63,141 nt of DNA. Source: RGDT01 sp964630925. GTDB lineage: Bacteria; Planctomycetota; Planctomycetia; Gemmatales; Gemmataceae. The DNA lies in the NCBI GenBank assembly GCA_964630925.1, contig CAZVZK010000051.1:1-63141 (forward strand), given 5' to 3'. Shown piece after piece: positions 8,499-16,643 of the stretch (position 1 is the stretch's first letter; every line of letters starts with the position of its first letter). A program made the position numbers and the translations under genes. The notes under the pieces are model-generated. The model was not told the origin of the DNA and made no database searches. It saw only the letters and a program-made list of their open reading frames with translations.

Positions 8499-8504
8499 TG
8501 TAAT
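8476..8504 (+). promoter_or_regulatory. Promoter of cytochrome copy 2
   Basis: TTGACG (8476-8481), 17-bp spacer, TGTAAT (8499-8504), placed 27 bases before the ATG at 8532. The -35 and spacer lie inside the 3' end of the methyltransferase gene. A near-identical promoter is at 10484-10512. Confidence 0.6.
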
Positions 8505-8531
8505 GGCGTGTGCGTCCGCAGGGGCAGAGCG

Positions 8532-10457
8532 ATGGCGAAGAAGCAGGGGCCCGTCGGCGTCGGCCGGGGCCGGTGGCTGGTGGGCGCCGGTGTGCTGGCG
8601 CTGGCCGTCACCGTGGCGGTCCTGGCGTACCAATGGGGCACGACGCCCGCTATCCCGCCTGAGGGCCACCCCGACCCGCGGCTGGCGTACAAGGGGCCGT
8701 ACCGCAACGTCCGCCCCGACGTGAAGTACGTCGGCGATGCGGCGTGCGCGTGGTGCCACGTCGAGGTCGCCGCCACGTACGCGCGGCACCCGATGGGGCG
8801 CTCGCTGTCCCCGACGCCGGAGGCCCGGGCCGGTCAGCCGCCGACGGCGGGGGCGCGGTTCGAGGCCCTGGGGCGGCGGCTCTGGGTCTCGCATGAAGGG
8901 GGGAAGACCTATCACCACGTCGCGGGGCTCGACGGCGGCGAGAAGCTTTACGAGCAGGTGTTCGAGGTGACGCACGTCATCGGCTCGGGGACGCGGACGT
9001 TCTCGTACCTGGCGGAGAAGGACGGGTTCGTGCTGCAGACGCCGATCACCTATTACACGCGGAACGGGAGCTGGGGGCTGTCGCCTGGGTTCAGCGAGGA
9101 GGTGATCCACGGGCGGGGTGTGGGCCCGGCCTGCCTGCAGTGCCACTCCAACGGGATCAGAGAGGCGGCGGGGTACCAGGACCGGTTCGAGGCAGGGGTG
9201 TTCGCGGGGCACGCGATCGGGTGCGAGCGGTGCCACGGGCCGGGGGAGGTGCACGTCCGGGAGCGTGAGCGCGGCGACCCGGTGGAGGCGCCGCACGACA
9301 CCGCGACGGTCAACCCGCGGCGGCTGCCGTGGCGCACGCGCGACGCGGTGTGCCAGCAGTGCCACCTCCAGGGCAAGCAGCGTGTCCTCCGGGCGGGACG
9401 CGGGTGGATGGACTTCCGCCCAGGCATGCCGCTGGAGGAGTTCTTCAACGTCTTCGTCACCCCGGACGCGGGCGGGCAGGTCAGGCTGGTCGGTCACTCC
9501 GAGGAGATGCGTCAGAGCCTGTGCTGGCAGCGGACGGAGGGCGACGCGAAGCCGGGGTGCATCACCTGCCACGACCCGCACGTGAAGCCGGGGCCGGCCG
9601 AGCGTGTGGGGTTCTTCCGGGAGCGGTGTGTGCGCTGCCACGAGGGCGCCGGCAAGAAGGGGTGCTCGGAGCCGGCCGCCGAGCGGTCGAGGAAGGCGCC
9701 CGGCGACAGCTGCATCGACTGCCACATGCCCCCCCGGGAGGCGAAGGGGATCTCGCACGTCGCGCTGAGCGACCACCGAGTGCCGCGGCGGCCCGGTGAC
9801 CCGTCGCGGCGGGTGCCAGGCCCGCCGGCGAAGGACCAGCTCGAGAGTTATTTCGCGGACGTTTTCGCGGCGGGTGACGCCTCTCTCAGGCGCGACCTGG
9901 CGGTGGCCCTGGCGAATGAGACGCGCGGGATGACGCCGGACATGCCGGGGGTGGCCGGGATGGCGCGGGGCCGGCTCGCGATGGTGGAGGTGGCGGCGAT
10001 GCGCGACCCGGCCGACCTGCCGCTCTGGGTGGCGCTCGGCAAGTTCCGGCGGCTGGCGGGGGACGACGTGGGGGCGGCGTCGGCGTACTCGCATGTGCTG
10101 GAGCGTGACCCGCGTGACCCGACGGCGCTGTTCGCGATGGCGAAGCTGCCGGGCCGCGTCCCGCCCGAGGCCCATCTGAGGCGCGGCGTGGAGGCGTATC
10201 CACGGTCGGCGCAGCTCCGGGCCGCGCTGGCGGCCGAGCTGGCCCTCTCGGGGGACTGGCCGGGGATGGCGGCGCAGGCACGCGCGTGGATCGAGCTGGC
10301 GCCGGGGGCCGCGCGGGCGCGGGCGGCCCTGTGCGTGGCGCTCGCGCGGCAGGGGAAGAAAGAGGAGGCGCGGAATGAGCTGGCGGTGATCCGCAAGCTG
10401 CGTCCGCCGGATCTCGCGGCGATCGAGGAGCTGGCCAAGGAGGCTCTGGGCCGATGA
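8532..10457 (+). CDS. Seven-heme cytochrome c with C-terminal TPR repeats, copy 2
   Basis: 641 aa from ATG 8532, chosen because it aligns with copy 1; a GTG at 8508 would add eight residues. N-terminal anchor (GVLALAVTVAVLAYQWG), then the same seven heme motifs in the same order as copy 1: CAWCH, CLQCH, CERCH, CQQCH, CITCH, CVRCH and CIDCH. The TPR-like tail (residues about 470-640) is more diverged than the heme domain, so the two copies may dock different partners. It has its own promoter, so it can be expressed separately from copy 1. Confidence 0.9.
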   Translation: MAKKQGPVGVGRGRWLVGAGVLALAVTVAVLAYQWGTTPAIPPEGHPDPRLAYKGPYRNVRPDVKYVGDAACAWCHVEVAATYARHPMGRSLSPTPEARAGQPPTAGARFEALGRRLWVSHEGGKTYHHVAGLDGGEKLYEQVFEVTHVIGSGTRTFSYLAEKDGFVLQTPITYYTRNGSWGLSPGFSEEVIHGRGVGPACLQCHSNGIREAAGYQDRFEAGVFAGHAIGCERCHGPGEVHVRERERGDPVEAPHDTATVNPRRLPWRTRDAVCQQCHLQGKQRVLRAGRGWMDFRPGMPLEEFFNVFVTPDAGGQVRLVGHSEEMRQSLCWQRTEGDAKPGCITCHDPHVKPGPAERVGFFRERCVRCHEGAGKKGCSEPAAERSRKAPGDSCIDCHMPPREAKGISHVALSDHRVPRRPGDPSRRVPGPPAKDQLESYFADVFAAGDASLRRDLAVALANETRGMTPDMPGVAGMARGRLAMVEVAAMRDPADLPLWVALGKFRRLAGDDVGAASAYSHVLERDPRDPTALFAMAKLPGRVPPEAHLRRGVEAYPRSAQLRAALAAELALSGDWPGMAAQARAWIELAPGAARARAALCVALARQGKKEEARNELAVIRKLRPPDLAAIEELAKEALGR

Positions 10458-10471
10458 GGCGAGGGCGGGTG

Positions 10472-10516
10472 GCGGGCCGCTGGTTGACGTGCCCCTCGAA
10501 GGCTGATCTAATGGCG
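10472..10516 (+). repeat. Second copy of methyltransferase 3' tail plus promoter
   Basis: 45 bases matching 8464-8508 at 40 positions. In one frame it still reads GPLVDVPLEG-stop, like the end of the methyltransferase (GPLVDVPLDG-stop), though no methyltransferase gene precedes it here. It carries the promoter at 10484-10512. Confidence 0.7.
10484..10512 (+). promoter_or_regulatory. Promoter of the anti-sigma-like/Fur gene pair
   Basis: TTGACG (10484-10489), 17-bp spacer, TCTAAT (10507-10512). The ATG at 10519 begins six bases after the -10, at the expected transcription start, so the message may be leaderless. Confidence 0.6.
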
Positions 10517-10518
10517 GT

Positions 10519-10917
10519 ATGGAGATCACGCGCGAGCAGATGCGGGCCTATCTCGATGAGGCGCTGGAGGAGGCGGAGGCCTCGCGCGTCGAGCAGGCGC
10601 TGCGCGCCTCCGAGGCGCTGCGCGCCGAGCTGGCGCGGGTGATGGCGGAGCGCGACCGAGGCGAGCATTCGCTGGGGGCGGTGTGGCGGCGCGAGCGACT
10701 GACGTGCGCGACGCGCGAGAGCCTGCGCGGCTACACGCTGGAGATCCTCGACGACGACGAGGCGGCGTACCTGAAGTTCCACCTGGAGGTGGTGTGCTGC
10801 CCGTACTGCCTGGCGAACCTCGCCGACCTGAAGGAGGCGAAGGCGCCGGAAGGCGACGTGCGGCGGAGGCGTATCTTCCAGGCGGGGGCGGGCCTCCTTC
10901 CAGGGCAGGAGAAATGA
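10519..10917 (+). CDS. Small cysteine-rich protein, anti-sigma-factor-like
   Basis: 132 aa, no signal peptide. The N-terminal half is a highly charged helix (AYLDEALEEAEASRVEQAL); the C-terminal half holds a His/Cys cluster FHLEVVCCPYCLANL at about residues 90-104, reminiscent of the zinc-binding HxxxCxxC helix of ZAS-type anti-sigma factors. No sigma factor gene is adjacent; instead it overlaps a Fur-family gene by ATGA, so the pair is co-translated. A regulatory, metal- or redox-responsive role is inferred. It has no ribosome-binding site, in keeping with a leaderless start. Confidence 0.6.
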   Translation: MEITREQMRAYLDEALEEAEASRVEQALRASEALRAELARVMAERDRGEHSLGAVWRRERLTCATRESLRGYTLEILDDDEAAYLKFHLEVVCCPYCLANLADLKEAKAPEGDVRRRRIFQAGAGLLPGQEK

Positions 10918-11348
10918 GCGAGGGGGAGGGGCTGCGGCGGGCGTTGCGTGCGGCGGGTCTGCGGACGACGCGGCAGCGGGAGGCCGTCTACGCGCACTTG
11001 CACGCGGCGCGTTCGCACCCAACGGCGGAGCAGGTGTTCGCGTCGGTGCGTGGGACGATCCGGAACATCAGCCTGGCGACGGTGTACAAGGCGCTGGAGG
11101 CGCTGGTCGAGGCGGGGCTGGCGCAGCGTCTTGCGGACGACGGCGGCGGGGCCGTGCGTTACGACGGCCGTGCGGAGGCGCATTACCACCTGCGCTGCCG
11201 GGAGACGGGCGAGCTGCGCGACCTGGAATTGCCGTACGACGAGGGCCTGCTGGGGCGTGTGGCGCCGGGGCTGGTGGAGGAGCTGCGGCGGCAGGGGTAC
11301 GAGGTGTCCGGGCACCGGCTGGAGGTGCTGGTGCGTGCCGGGGGCTGA
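10914..11348 (+). CDS. Fur-family transcriptional regulator
   Basis: 144 aa. The winged-helix domain fits Fur/PerR: TRQREAVYAHL, HPTAEQVFASV and the recognition helix region ISLATVYKALEALVEAG. The dimerisation part has AHYHLRCRETGEL: the His-x-His of the regulatory metal site is kept, but the usual CxxC structural zinc pair is reduced to a single Cys, and no second CxxC follows. It is therefore a variant sensor. Fur proteins control iron, zinc or peroxide genes; co-transcription with a Cys-rich protein and closeness to two multiheme cytochromes suggest iron/heme or redox control (inference). Confidence 0.85.
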   Translation: MSEGEGLRRALRAAGLRTTRQREAVYAHLHAARSHPTAEQVFASVRGTIRNISLATVYKALEALVEAGLAQRLADDGGGAVRYDGRAEAHYHLRCRETGELRDLELPYDEGLLGRVAPGLVEELRRQGYEVSGHRLEVLVRAGG

Positions 11349-11351
11349 GGG

Positions 11352-14300
11352 TCAGCGCCAGTCGCCGGCGAGGACGAAGGCGGCCCACAGGGCCGGGTGG
11401 CTGCGGCCGGCGGAGCTGGCGGAGGCTGGCAGCTTCTCGGCGGCCTTGGCGGCGCCACGCGCGGCGAGGATCTTGCCCAGCTCGTTGACGCGCCTCTCGA
11501 CGGCGAGGGGGTTGCGCAGCACGAAGAGCTGGGCGCGGCGCAGGGCCTCCAACTTCGAGAGCTTCTCCTTGCCCCAGAGGCCCGCGTAGAAGTGCTCCAT
11601 CAGGACGGAGGTGGAGGCGTCACTGACCATCCATAGGCTGGTGACGGTGGTGCGTGCGCCGGCGAGGGCGAAGGCGCGTTGCAGGCCGAGGACGCCCTCG
11701 CCGGCGACATCGACGCCGAGGCCGGTCTCGCAGGCGCTGAGGACGAGCAGGCCGCAGCGGCGCATGTCGAGCTCCGAGACTTCGAGGGCGGTGAGGAGGC
11801 CGTCGTCGCCGGGCCGCGGAGCGTTGGCGCCTGCGAGGACGAGGCCTGACATGGTGGCCGGCGAGACGTGGCGGAGGGTGCCGATGCGCTCGCCGGCGTC
11901 GGACGGGAGGCGGGTGAAGAAGCCGTGGGTCGCCAGGTGGGCGGCGGGCGCGGCGGCGAGGCGGGCGCGGACGGCGGCGCGCGTGGCGGCCTTGCCAGAG
12001 AGGGCCGAGGGCGTGCCGCCTGCGCGGCGGGCGAGGGCCTCCAGGGCCTCGACCTCGAGGGCGGTGCCCGGCAGCGTGGGCCAGAGGGCGCCGTCGCCGA
12101 ACTCGACGGCGCCGACGAGCAGCGGCGAGCGGGCTGCGGGGGCGGGGGCGGGGGCGAGGAGGGCGGGGAGCGTGGCCGGGGCGGCGACGGACGCGATGGC
12201 CACGTCCTCGATGAGGTAGGTGCCGGGTTTGGCGCCGGGGAGGGCCGCGAAGGGCAGGCCGGAGAGGAAGCCGTCGGGGGAGATGAGGACGGTGTCGGCG
12301 CCGCCGAGGTACTTGAGGAGGGGCTCCCAGACGGCGGATCGGAGGGCGGAGCCCTTGGTGAGGGGCCTCATGGCGGCGGCCTCGCGGCGCCAGGCCGCCA
12401 CGTCGGCGGCGATCGGGGCGGCGGGGCCGAGGTCGATTCGGACGGGGTCGGCGCCGCGGCGGACGATGAAGGCGGCGAGGCGCGGCTGGCGTTCGGGGTC
12501 GCCCTTGGGGCGGAAGAGGAAGTGCTTGTAGAGGACGAAGTCGATGAGGGCGGCGCCGGGGGGCAGGGCGGCGGCGACGTCGGCGGAGCGTGGGGAGGCG
12601 GCGTGGGCGCGGAAGCGTTCGCTGCGGCCGGCGAGGTCGGCCTCGGCGCGTTCGCGTTCGAGCTGGGACTTCTGGAGGGCCGCGCGCCAGGCGTCGGCGT
12701 CCTCGCGGGACGGGCCGGCCTGGGTGAGGGCGGCGACCTGGCGGCCGGCCTGGCGCACGCGCTCGATGAGACGGCGTGTCTCGGGGTCGTCCTCGTCGAG
12801 GAGGAGGCGGCGGAGGGCCTGACGGCGGAAGACGGCGGCCTTGGTGGCGAGGAGTGCGTCGTGGCAGGCCTCGTCGTGGGCGCAGCCCCCGGCGAGGTTG
12901 AGGAGGAGGTGGAAGGCGGCGAACTGGTACGCCTCCAGGGAGAGGTGCTGCTGCTCGGAGAGGGCGCCGGCGGTCTCCTCGATGTACAGGCGGCTGAGGC
13001 GGTAGGCGTGCCAGGCGAGGGGGAGGGCGGCGGAGCGGCGTCGGGTGAGCTCGCAGGAGGTGGCGAGGCCGATCAGGCCGCGGACGTAATGGGGGTGGCG
13101 TTCGCCGAGGGCGGAGTGGATGAGGCCGAGGCCGCGCTCGAAGCCGGCCCGGGCGAGGGCGTGCTCGCCGCGGCGCTGGCGGACGGAGGCGAGGTTGTAG
13201 TCGGCGGCGGCGACGTCGGCGGGGTTGGCGCCCAGGGTCTTGGGGGAGAGATGGGCGGCGTGGGCGGCGAGGCGCAGGGCCTCGTCGTAACGGCCCGTCA
13301 CCGAGTAATGGACGGCCAGGCTGGTGAGGGCGGCGAGGTGGGGCTGGGTGCCCGTCTCGCCGAGCGCCTCCAGGGTCCGCAGGGCGGTCTGCTGGGTGGC
13401 GAGGGCCTGGTCGGGCTTGCCGAGGCGGACGAGGGCGTTGGCGAGCGACGACAGGGCGTTGGCGTGGATGAGGGAGCGCTCGCCGGAGGCGGCGGCGGCG
13501 GCCTTGACGCCGGCGTGCAGGTTGGCGAGGGCGCGGGCGTAATCGCCGATCTCGAGGCAGGTGTCGCCGTGAGAGAGGAGGAGGGTGGCGTAGCGCAGGC
13601 TGCCCTCGCCCTGGACCTCGCGGCACAGGGCGAGGGCGTCGCGCTGGATCTGCAAGGCGCGGCGGTGGTCGCCGGCGGAGTGGTGGACGCCGGCGAGGGC
13701 CTCGAGGGCGCGGACGTGGGTGGGGTGGCGTTCGCCCTGGGCGAGGCGGGTGAGGGCGACGGCGCGGAGGGCCGCCTGGAGGGCCTCGGCGGAGGAGCCC
13801 TGGGCTTCGAGGACCTCGGCGAGGCGGACGAGGGCGGCGGCGTGCCTGGGGTGGCGTTCGCCGAGGGCGGCGGCGCCGGCGACGGCCTGGCGCGCGGTGT
13901 CGGCGGCCTCGGCGTGGTGGCCGGCGGCGCCGAGGATCTCGGCGAGGGTCATGAGGGCGCTGGCGTGGTCGGGGTGCTTGCGTCCGAGGGCGTCGCGGAT
14001 GAGGCGTTCGCCTTTGCGTGCGACGGGGAGTGCCTCGCGTGCGGAGGCGGTGTGCTTGAGAAGGATGGCGTGGGTGAGGAGGCTGTTGGCGTGGAGGGGG
14101 TGGCGTTCGCCGTGGACGAGGCGGCGGAGGCGGACGGCCTCGCGGGCGATGGGATCGGCTCGGCGGAAGGAGCCGAGGGAGGTGAGGGAGGTGGCGAGGT
14201 TGTGCATGGACTGGAGGGTGTCGGGGTGGCGCGGGCCGAGGAGGGCGGTGCGCAGGGCGAGGACGCGCTCGTGCAGGGCGGAGGCCTCGCGCGGGTTGCC

Positions 14301-15149
14301 GAGGGCACTGTGGGAGGCGGCGACGTTGTTGAGGGCGGTGGCGTAGGAGGCATGCTTCTCGCCATGGGCGCGGCGGAGGAGGGCGGCGGCCTGGCGGAAG
14401 AGTGGGAGGGCCTTGCGGTGTTCGCCGAGGTTATTGAGGAGGCCGGCGAGGTTGTTGATGGCCTCGGCGGTGCGCGGGTGGGCGTCGCCGAGGATGTCGC
14501 GGCACAGGGCGAGGGAGGCGGAGTAGGCGGCCTCGGCCTCCTTGTATTCGCCGAGGGCCTGGCGGACGAAGCCGACGTTGTTGAGGGCGGAGGAGTACTC
14601 CGGGGAGCGTTCGCCGGCGAGCGTGCCGACGAGGCGACGGAGGCCGAGGGCGATGGGGAGGGCCTTTTCCGGCTGGGCGTCGGCCATGTGGCGCGACATC
14701 TCCTGTTCGAGGGTGCGGCGGCGGTCCCACTCGGTGCGCTGTCCGGCGGTCCAGGATTTCATCGCCGTGACGAGGCGGAGGTGGTGGCCGACGTCGATGG
14801 CGCGGGGTTGATCGGGGCCGTTGTGGGCCTTCTCCATCGCATGGAGGACGGTGAGAAGCTCGATGGCCTCGGCGAAATCGCCGCGGCGGGAGGCGCCGGA
14901 GGCCCAGGAGTAGATGCCCGTGGCCCAGCGCGGGCGCGGGGTGCCCCACAGACGCTGCTCGACGCGGAACGCCTCGAATTGCAGGGCGGCGCCCTCGGCG
15001 GGGCGTTTGGCCTCGATGAGGGCCTCGGCGCGGGCGAGGAGGTCATCTTGCCTTCGGGCAAGGACGGCCTGATCGGGCGTGAGGGGGGCGGGAGGGGCGG
15101 CGGCCATCACGCAGGCGAGCAGCGGCAGGCAGAGCGTGGCGCGGGGCAT
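11352..15149 (-). CDS. Secreted TPR-CHAT protease-like protein, copy 1
   Basis: 1265 aa. A signal peptide at residues 1-17 is followed by about 15 TPR units of the long kinesin-light-chain type (repeating pattern GERHPxxAxALxxLA) to about residue 700, a charged linker, and a C-terminal CHAT domain at about 880-1265. The caspase-like catalytic pair is present: His in ATHGFF (about 1075) and Cys in SACETG (about 1140). CHAT proteins are caspase-like peptidases whose TPR part recognises a partner or substrate; some act in defence, many are uncharacterised. It is convergent with the Fur gene. A second such gene is at 53851-57576. Confidence 0.9.
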   Translation of the reverse strand: MPRATLCLPLLACVMAAAPPAPLTPDQAVLARRQDDLLARAEALIEAKRPAEGAALQFEAFRVEQRLWGTPRPRWATGIYSWASGASRRGDFAEAIELLTVLHAMEKAHNGPDQPRAIDVGHHLRLVTAMKSWTAGQRTEWDRRRTLEQEMSRHMADAQPEKALPIALGLRRLVGTLAGERSPEYSSALNNVGFVRQALGEYKEAEAAYSASLALCRDILGDAHPRTAEAINNLAGLLNNLGEHRKALPLFRQAAALLRRAHGEKHASYATALNNVAASHSALGNPREASALHERVLALRTALLGPRHPDTLQSMHNLATSLTSLGSFRRADPIAREAVRLRRLVHGERHPLHANSLLTHAILLKHTASAREALPVARKGERLIRDALGRKHPDHASALMTLAEILGAAGHHAEAADTARQAVAGAAALGERHPRHAAALVRLAEVLEAQGSSAEALQAALRAVALTRLAQGERHPTHVRALEALAGVHHSAGDHRRALQIQRDALALCREVQGEGSLRYATLLLSHGDTCLEIGDYARALANLHAGVKAAAAASGERSLIHANALSSLANALVRLGKPDQALATQQTALRTLEALGETGTQPHLAALTSLAVHYSVTGRYDEALRLAAHAAHLSPKTLGANPADVAAADYNLASVRQRRGEHALARAGFERGLGLIHSALGERHPHYVRGLIGLATSCELTRRRSAALPLAWHAYRLSRLYIEETAGALSEQQHLSLEAYQFAAFHLLLNLAGGCAHDEACHDALLATKAAVFRRQALRRLLLDEDDPETRRLIERVRQAGRQVAALTQAGPSREDADAWRAALQKSQLERERAEADLAGRSERFRAHAASPRSADVAAALPPGAALIDFVLYKHFLFRPKGDPERQPRLAAFIVRRGADPVRIDLGPAAPIAADVAAWRREAAAMRPLTKGSALRSAVWEPLLKYLGGADTVLISPDGFLSGLPFAALPGAKPGTYLIEDVAIASVAAPATLPALLAPAPAPAARSPLLVGAVEFGDGALWPTLPGTALEVEALEALARRAGGTPSALSGKAATRAAVRARLAAAPAAHLATHGFFTRLPSDAGERIGTLRHVSPATMSGLVLAGANAPRPGDDGLLTALEVSELDMRRCGLLVLSACETGLGVDVAGEGVLGLQRAFALAGARTTVTSLWMVSDASTSVLMEHFYAGLWGKEKLSKLEALRRAQLFVLRNPLAVERRVNELGKILAARGAAKAAEKLPASASSAGRSHPALWAAFVLAGDWR

Positions 15150-15199
15150 GGGGCGTCCTCCGGTGGGGTGGGGGTCATCCTACCGCGCTGCGGCCGTCC

Positions 15200-15228
15200 T
15201 TGCACGCGCTACCGGGGGCGGGTAGAGT
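15200..15228 (+). promoter_or_regulatory. Promoter of the 150-aa paralogue pair
   Basis: TTGCAC (15200-15205), 17-bp spacer, TAGAGT (15223-15228), 24 bases before the ATG at 15253. The divergent CHAT gene has a TAGGAT on the other strand at 15177-15182, so the intergenic region probably serves both genes. Confidence 0.5.
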
Positions 15229-15252
15229 CTCACCAGGACGGGAGGTCGCTCG

Positions 15253-15705
15253 ATGACCACAATCGCGGGCTGGGAGAAGACGCTGCGGTCCGAGCTGAAG
15301 AAGGCGAAGCTCTCGATGAAGGCGGCGGACGTGCCGCTGGCGTGGGAGGTGTTCCGCCGGCTGTTGCAGATCGAGGTGGAGGGCGACGCCGGGGCGTGGG
15401 TGCAGGGCGAGGTGACAGAGGACTACGACGGCGATTTCGAGCCGATCTACGAGCTGACCTTCTGTCGGTACGCGGGGGTGGGCGACGAGGAAGGGGTGAT
15501 GGTCAGCCTGGCGTTCCGGCTCCGGCCGCCCACGCCGTTGAAGAAACGGAAGTTCTGGATCCGCCAGCGTGTCGGGCAGACCGACCGCCTGCTGCCGCTC
15601 GATGAGTTCCTCGACCGCTGCTACGCGAGCGAGCATTTCAACGCCGTCCTGACGCACGGGGGGAAATGGACGTGCGAGGTGCGTCGGCAGGAGGTGAGGG
15701 CATGA
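15253..15705 (+). CDS. Unknown 150-aa protein, paralogue A
   Basis: 150 aa, no signal peptide. Not recognised. Features shared with the next gene: an N-terminal helix (TIAGWEKTLRSELKK), the phrase WEVFRRLL, a central strand-rich region with LAFRLRPP, and a C-terminal LDEFLDRCYASEHFNAVLTH followed by a Gly-Trp end. One Cys in that last block is kept in both copies. The acidic middle and helix/strand alternation suggest a compact cytoplasmic alpha/beta protein. It overlaps paralogue B by ATGA; the two may form a heteromer. Confidence 0.7.
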   Translation: MTTIAGWEKTLRSELKKAKLSMKAADVPLAWEVFRRLLQIEVEGDAGAWVQGEVTEDYDGDFEPIYELTFCRYAGVGDEEGVMVSLAFRLRPPTPLKKRKFWIRQRVGQTDRLLPLDEFLDRCYASEHFNAVLTHGGKWTCEVRRQEVRA

Positions 15706-16154
15706 TGACGCTGGCGGGGTGGGAAGAGAAGTTGAAGGCCGAGCTGAGGAAGGAAGGGTTCTCGATGGAGAGGCCGAACCTCGCGCTCGGGTGGGAGGTG
15801 TTCCGGCGGCTGCTGGCCGAGCCGGTCGAAGACGATTTCGGCGCGTTCGTCCTGGGCCGGGTGGTCCATGACCACCTCGCGGCCGTGGACGATGTCTTCG
15901 AATTGCGATTCGGCCGGGAGGCCTGTGCCGACGGGTCGTCGTGGCCGGTGATCAGCCTGGTGATGCACCTGAGGCCGCCGGACGCGCTGGCCGCGCGGGA
16001 ATTCAGCATCGCGCAGCGTGTCGATGACACCTCGGACCTCATCGATCTGGACGAATTCCTCGACCGCTGTTTCGTGGACGCGAACTTCAACGCGGCCCTC
16101 ACCCACGCTGGGGGCTGGATGGCCGAGGTGTATCATGAGAACTTCGGCACATGA
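15702..16154 (+). CDS. Unknown 150-aa protein, paralogue B
   Basis: 150 aa from ATG 15702, overlapping the stop of paralogue A; a second ATG follows immediately. Same layout: TLAGWEEKLKAELRK, GWEVFRRLLAEP, a middle ending VMHLRPPDAL, then LDEFLDRCFVDANFNAALTH and a GGW end. By eye the ends are most alike. No domain is recognised and no neighbour suggests a pathway. Confidence 0.7.
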   Translation: MMTLAGWEEKLKAELRKEGFSMERPNLALGWEVFRRLLAEPVEDDFGAFVLGRVVHDHLAAVDDVFELRFGREACADGSSWPVISLVMHLRPPDALAAREFSIAQRVDDTSDLIDLDEFLDRCFVDANFNAALTHAGGWMAEVYHENFGT

Positions 16155-16166
16155 GGGCGGGGCTGG

Positions 16167-16643
16167 TCATGTATACTTCGCCCCGTACTGGACCGGGACG
16201 TTGCCGATGCCCACGCCGCCATCCAGGACGTAGCGGAGCCGTGGGGGGAGGGCGGCGCGGAGGTCGTTCTCAGTCGCGATGCGGAGGTTGCCCTGGAAGT
16301 ACCACCAGTTGAGGTTGTCCATCGTGTTCGTGGGCGTCGGCCCAGGGCTGAGGCCATCGACACGCCCGTCCATCGAGTCGAGGACGGTGTTGGTCTGGTA
16401 GGACTGGCGCTGTACGAGCAGGAGGCGGTAGTGGGTGTTGCGGCCGAAGACGCCGTCGAGGGCCAGTCGGCCTCCGAGCCCGGTGCCGGCGAGTTTGGTG
16501 TCGAAGATGCCGTTGAGGAGGAACTGGACGAGCATCACGTCATCGGGGTTGTTGACCACCGCCTTACGCCACGCCTCGCCGACGGGCTGGCTGACGGAGA
16601 GGGTGAGGCGTTTCGTCGCGAGCCACTTGGTGTGCTGTGGCAT
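16167..16643 (-). CDS. Small protein with peptidoglycan-binding-like repeat
   Basis: 158 aa from ATG at 16643; the open frame continues upstream into GC-rich gap sequence but that part is not coding-like. The phrase VMLVQFLLNGIFD followed by LDGVFGRNTHYRLLLVQRQ resembles the helix-turn pattern (DGxxGxxT) of peptidoglycan-binding domain 1. There is no signal peptide, which argues against a wall role unless it is exported another way or carried by a larger complex. The C-terminus (about 100-158) is Gly/Asn/Trp-rich. The functional call is tentative. Confidence 0.55.
   Translation of the reverse strand: MPQHTKWLATKRLTLSVSQPVGEAWRKAVVNNPDDVMLVQFLLNGIFDTKLAGTGLGGRLALDGVFGRNTHYRLLLVQRQSYQTNTVLDSMDGRVDGLSPGPTPTNTMDNLNWWYFQGNLRIATENDLRAALPPRLRYVLDGGVGIGNVPVQYGAKYT

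Noticed and set aside
11868..15605. 1245-codon open frame on the plus strand
   Set aside because: It is antisense to the CHAT-TPR gene; its Gly/Glu-rich composition follows from the codon bias of the real gene and it has no domain.
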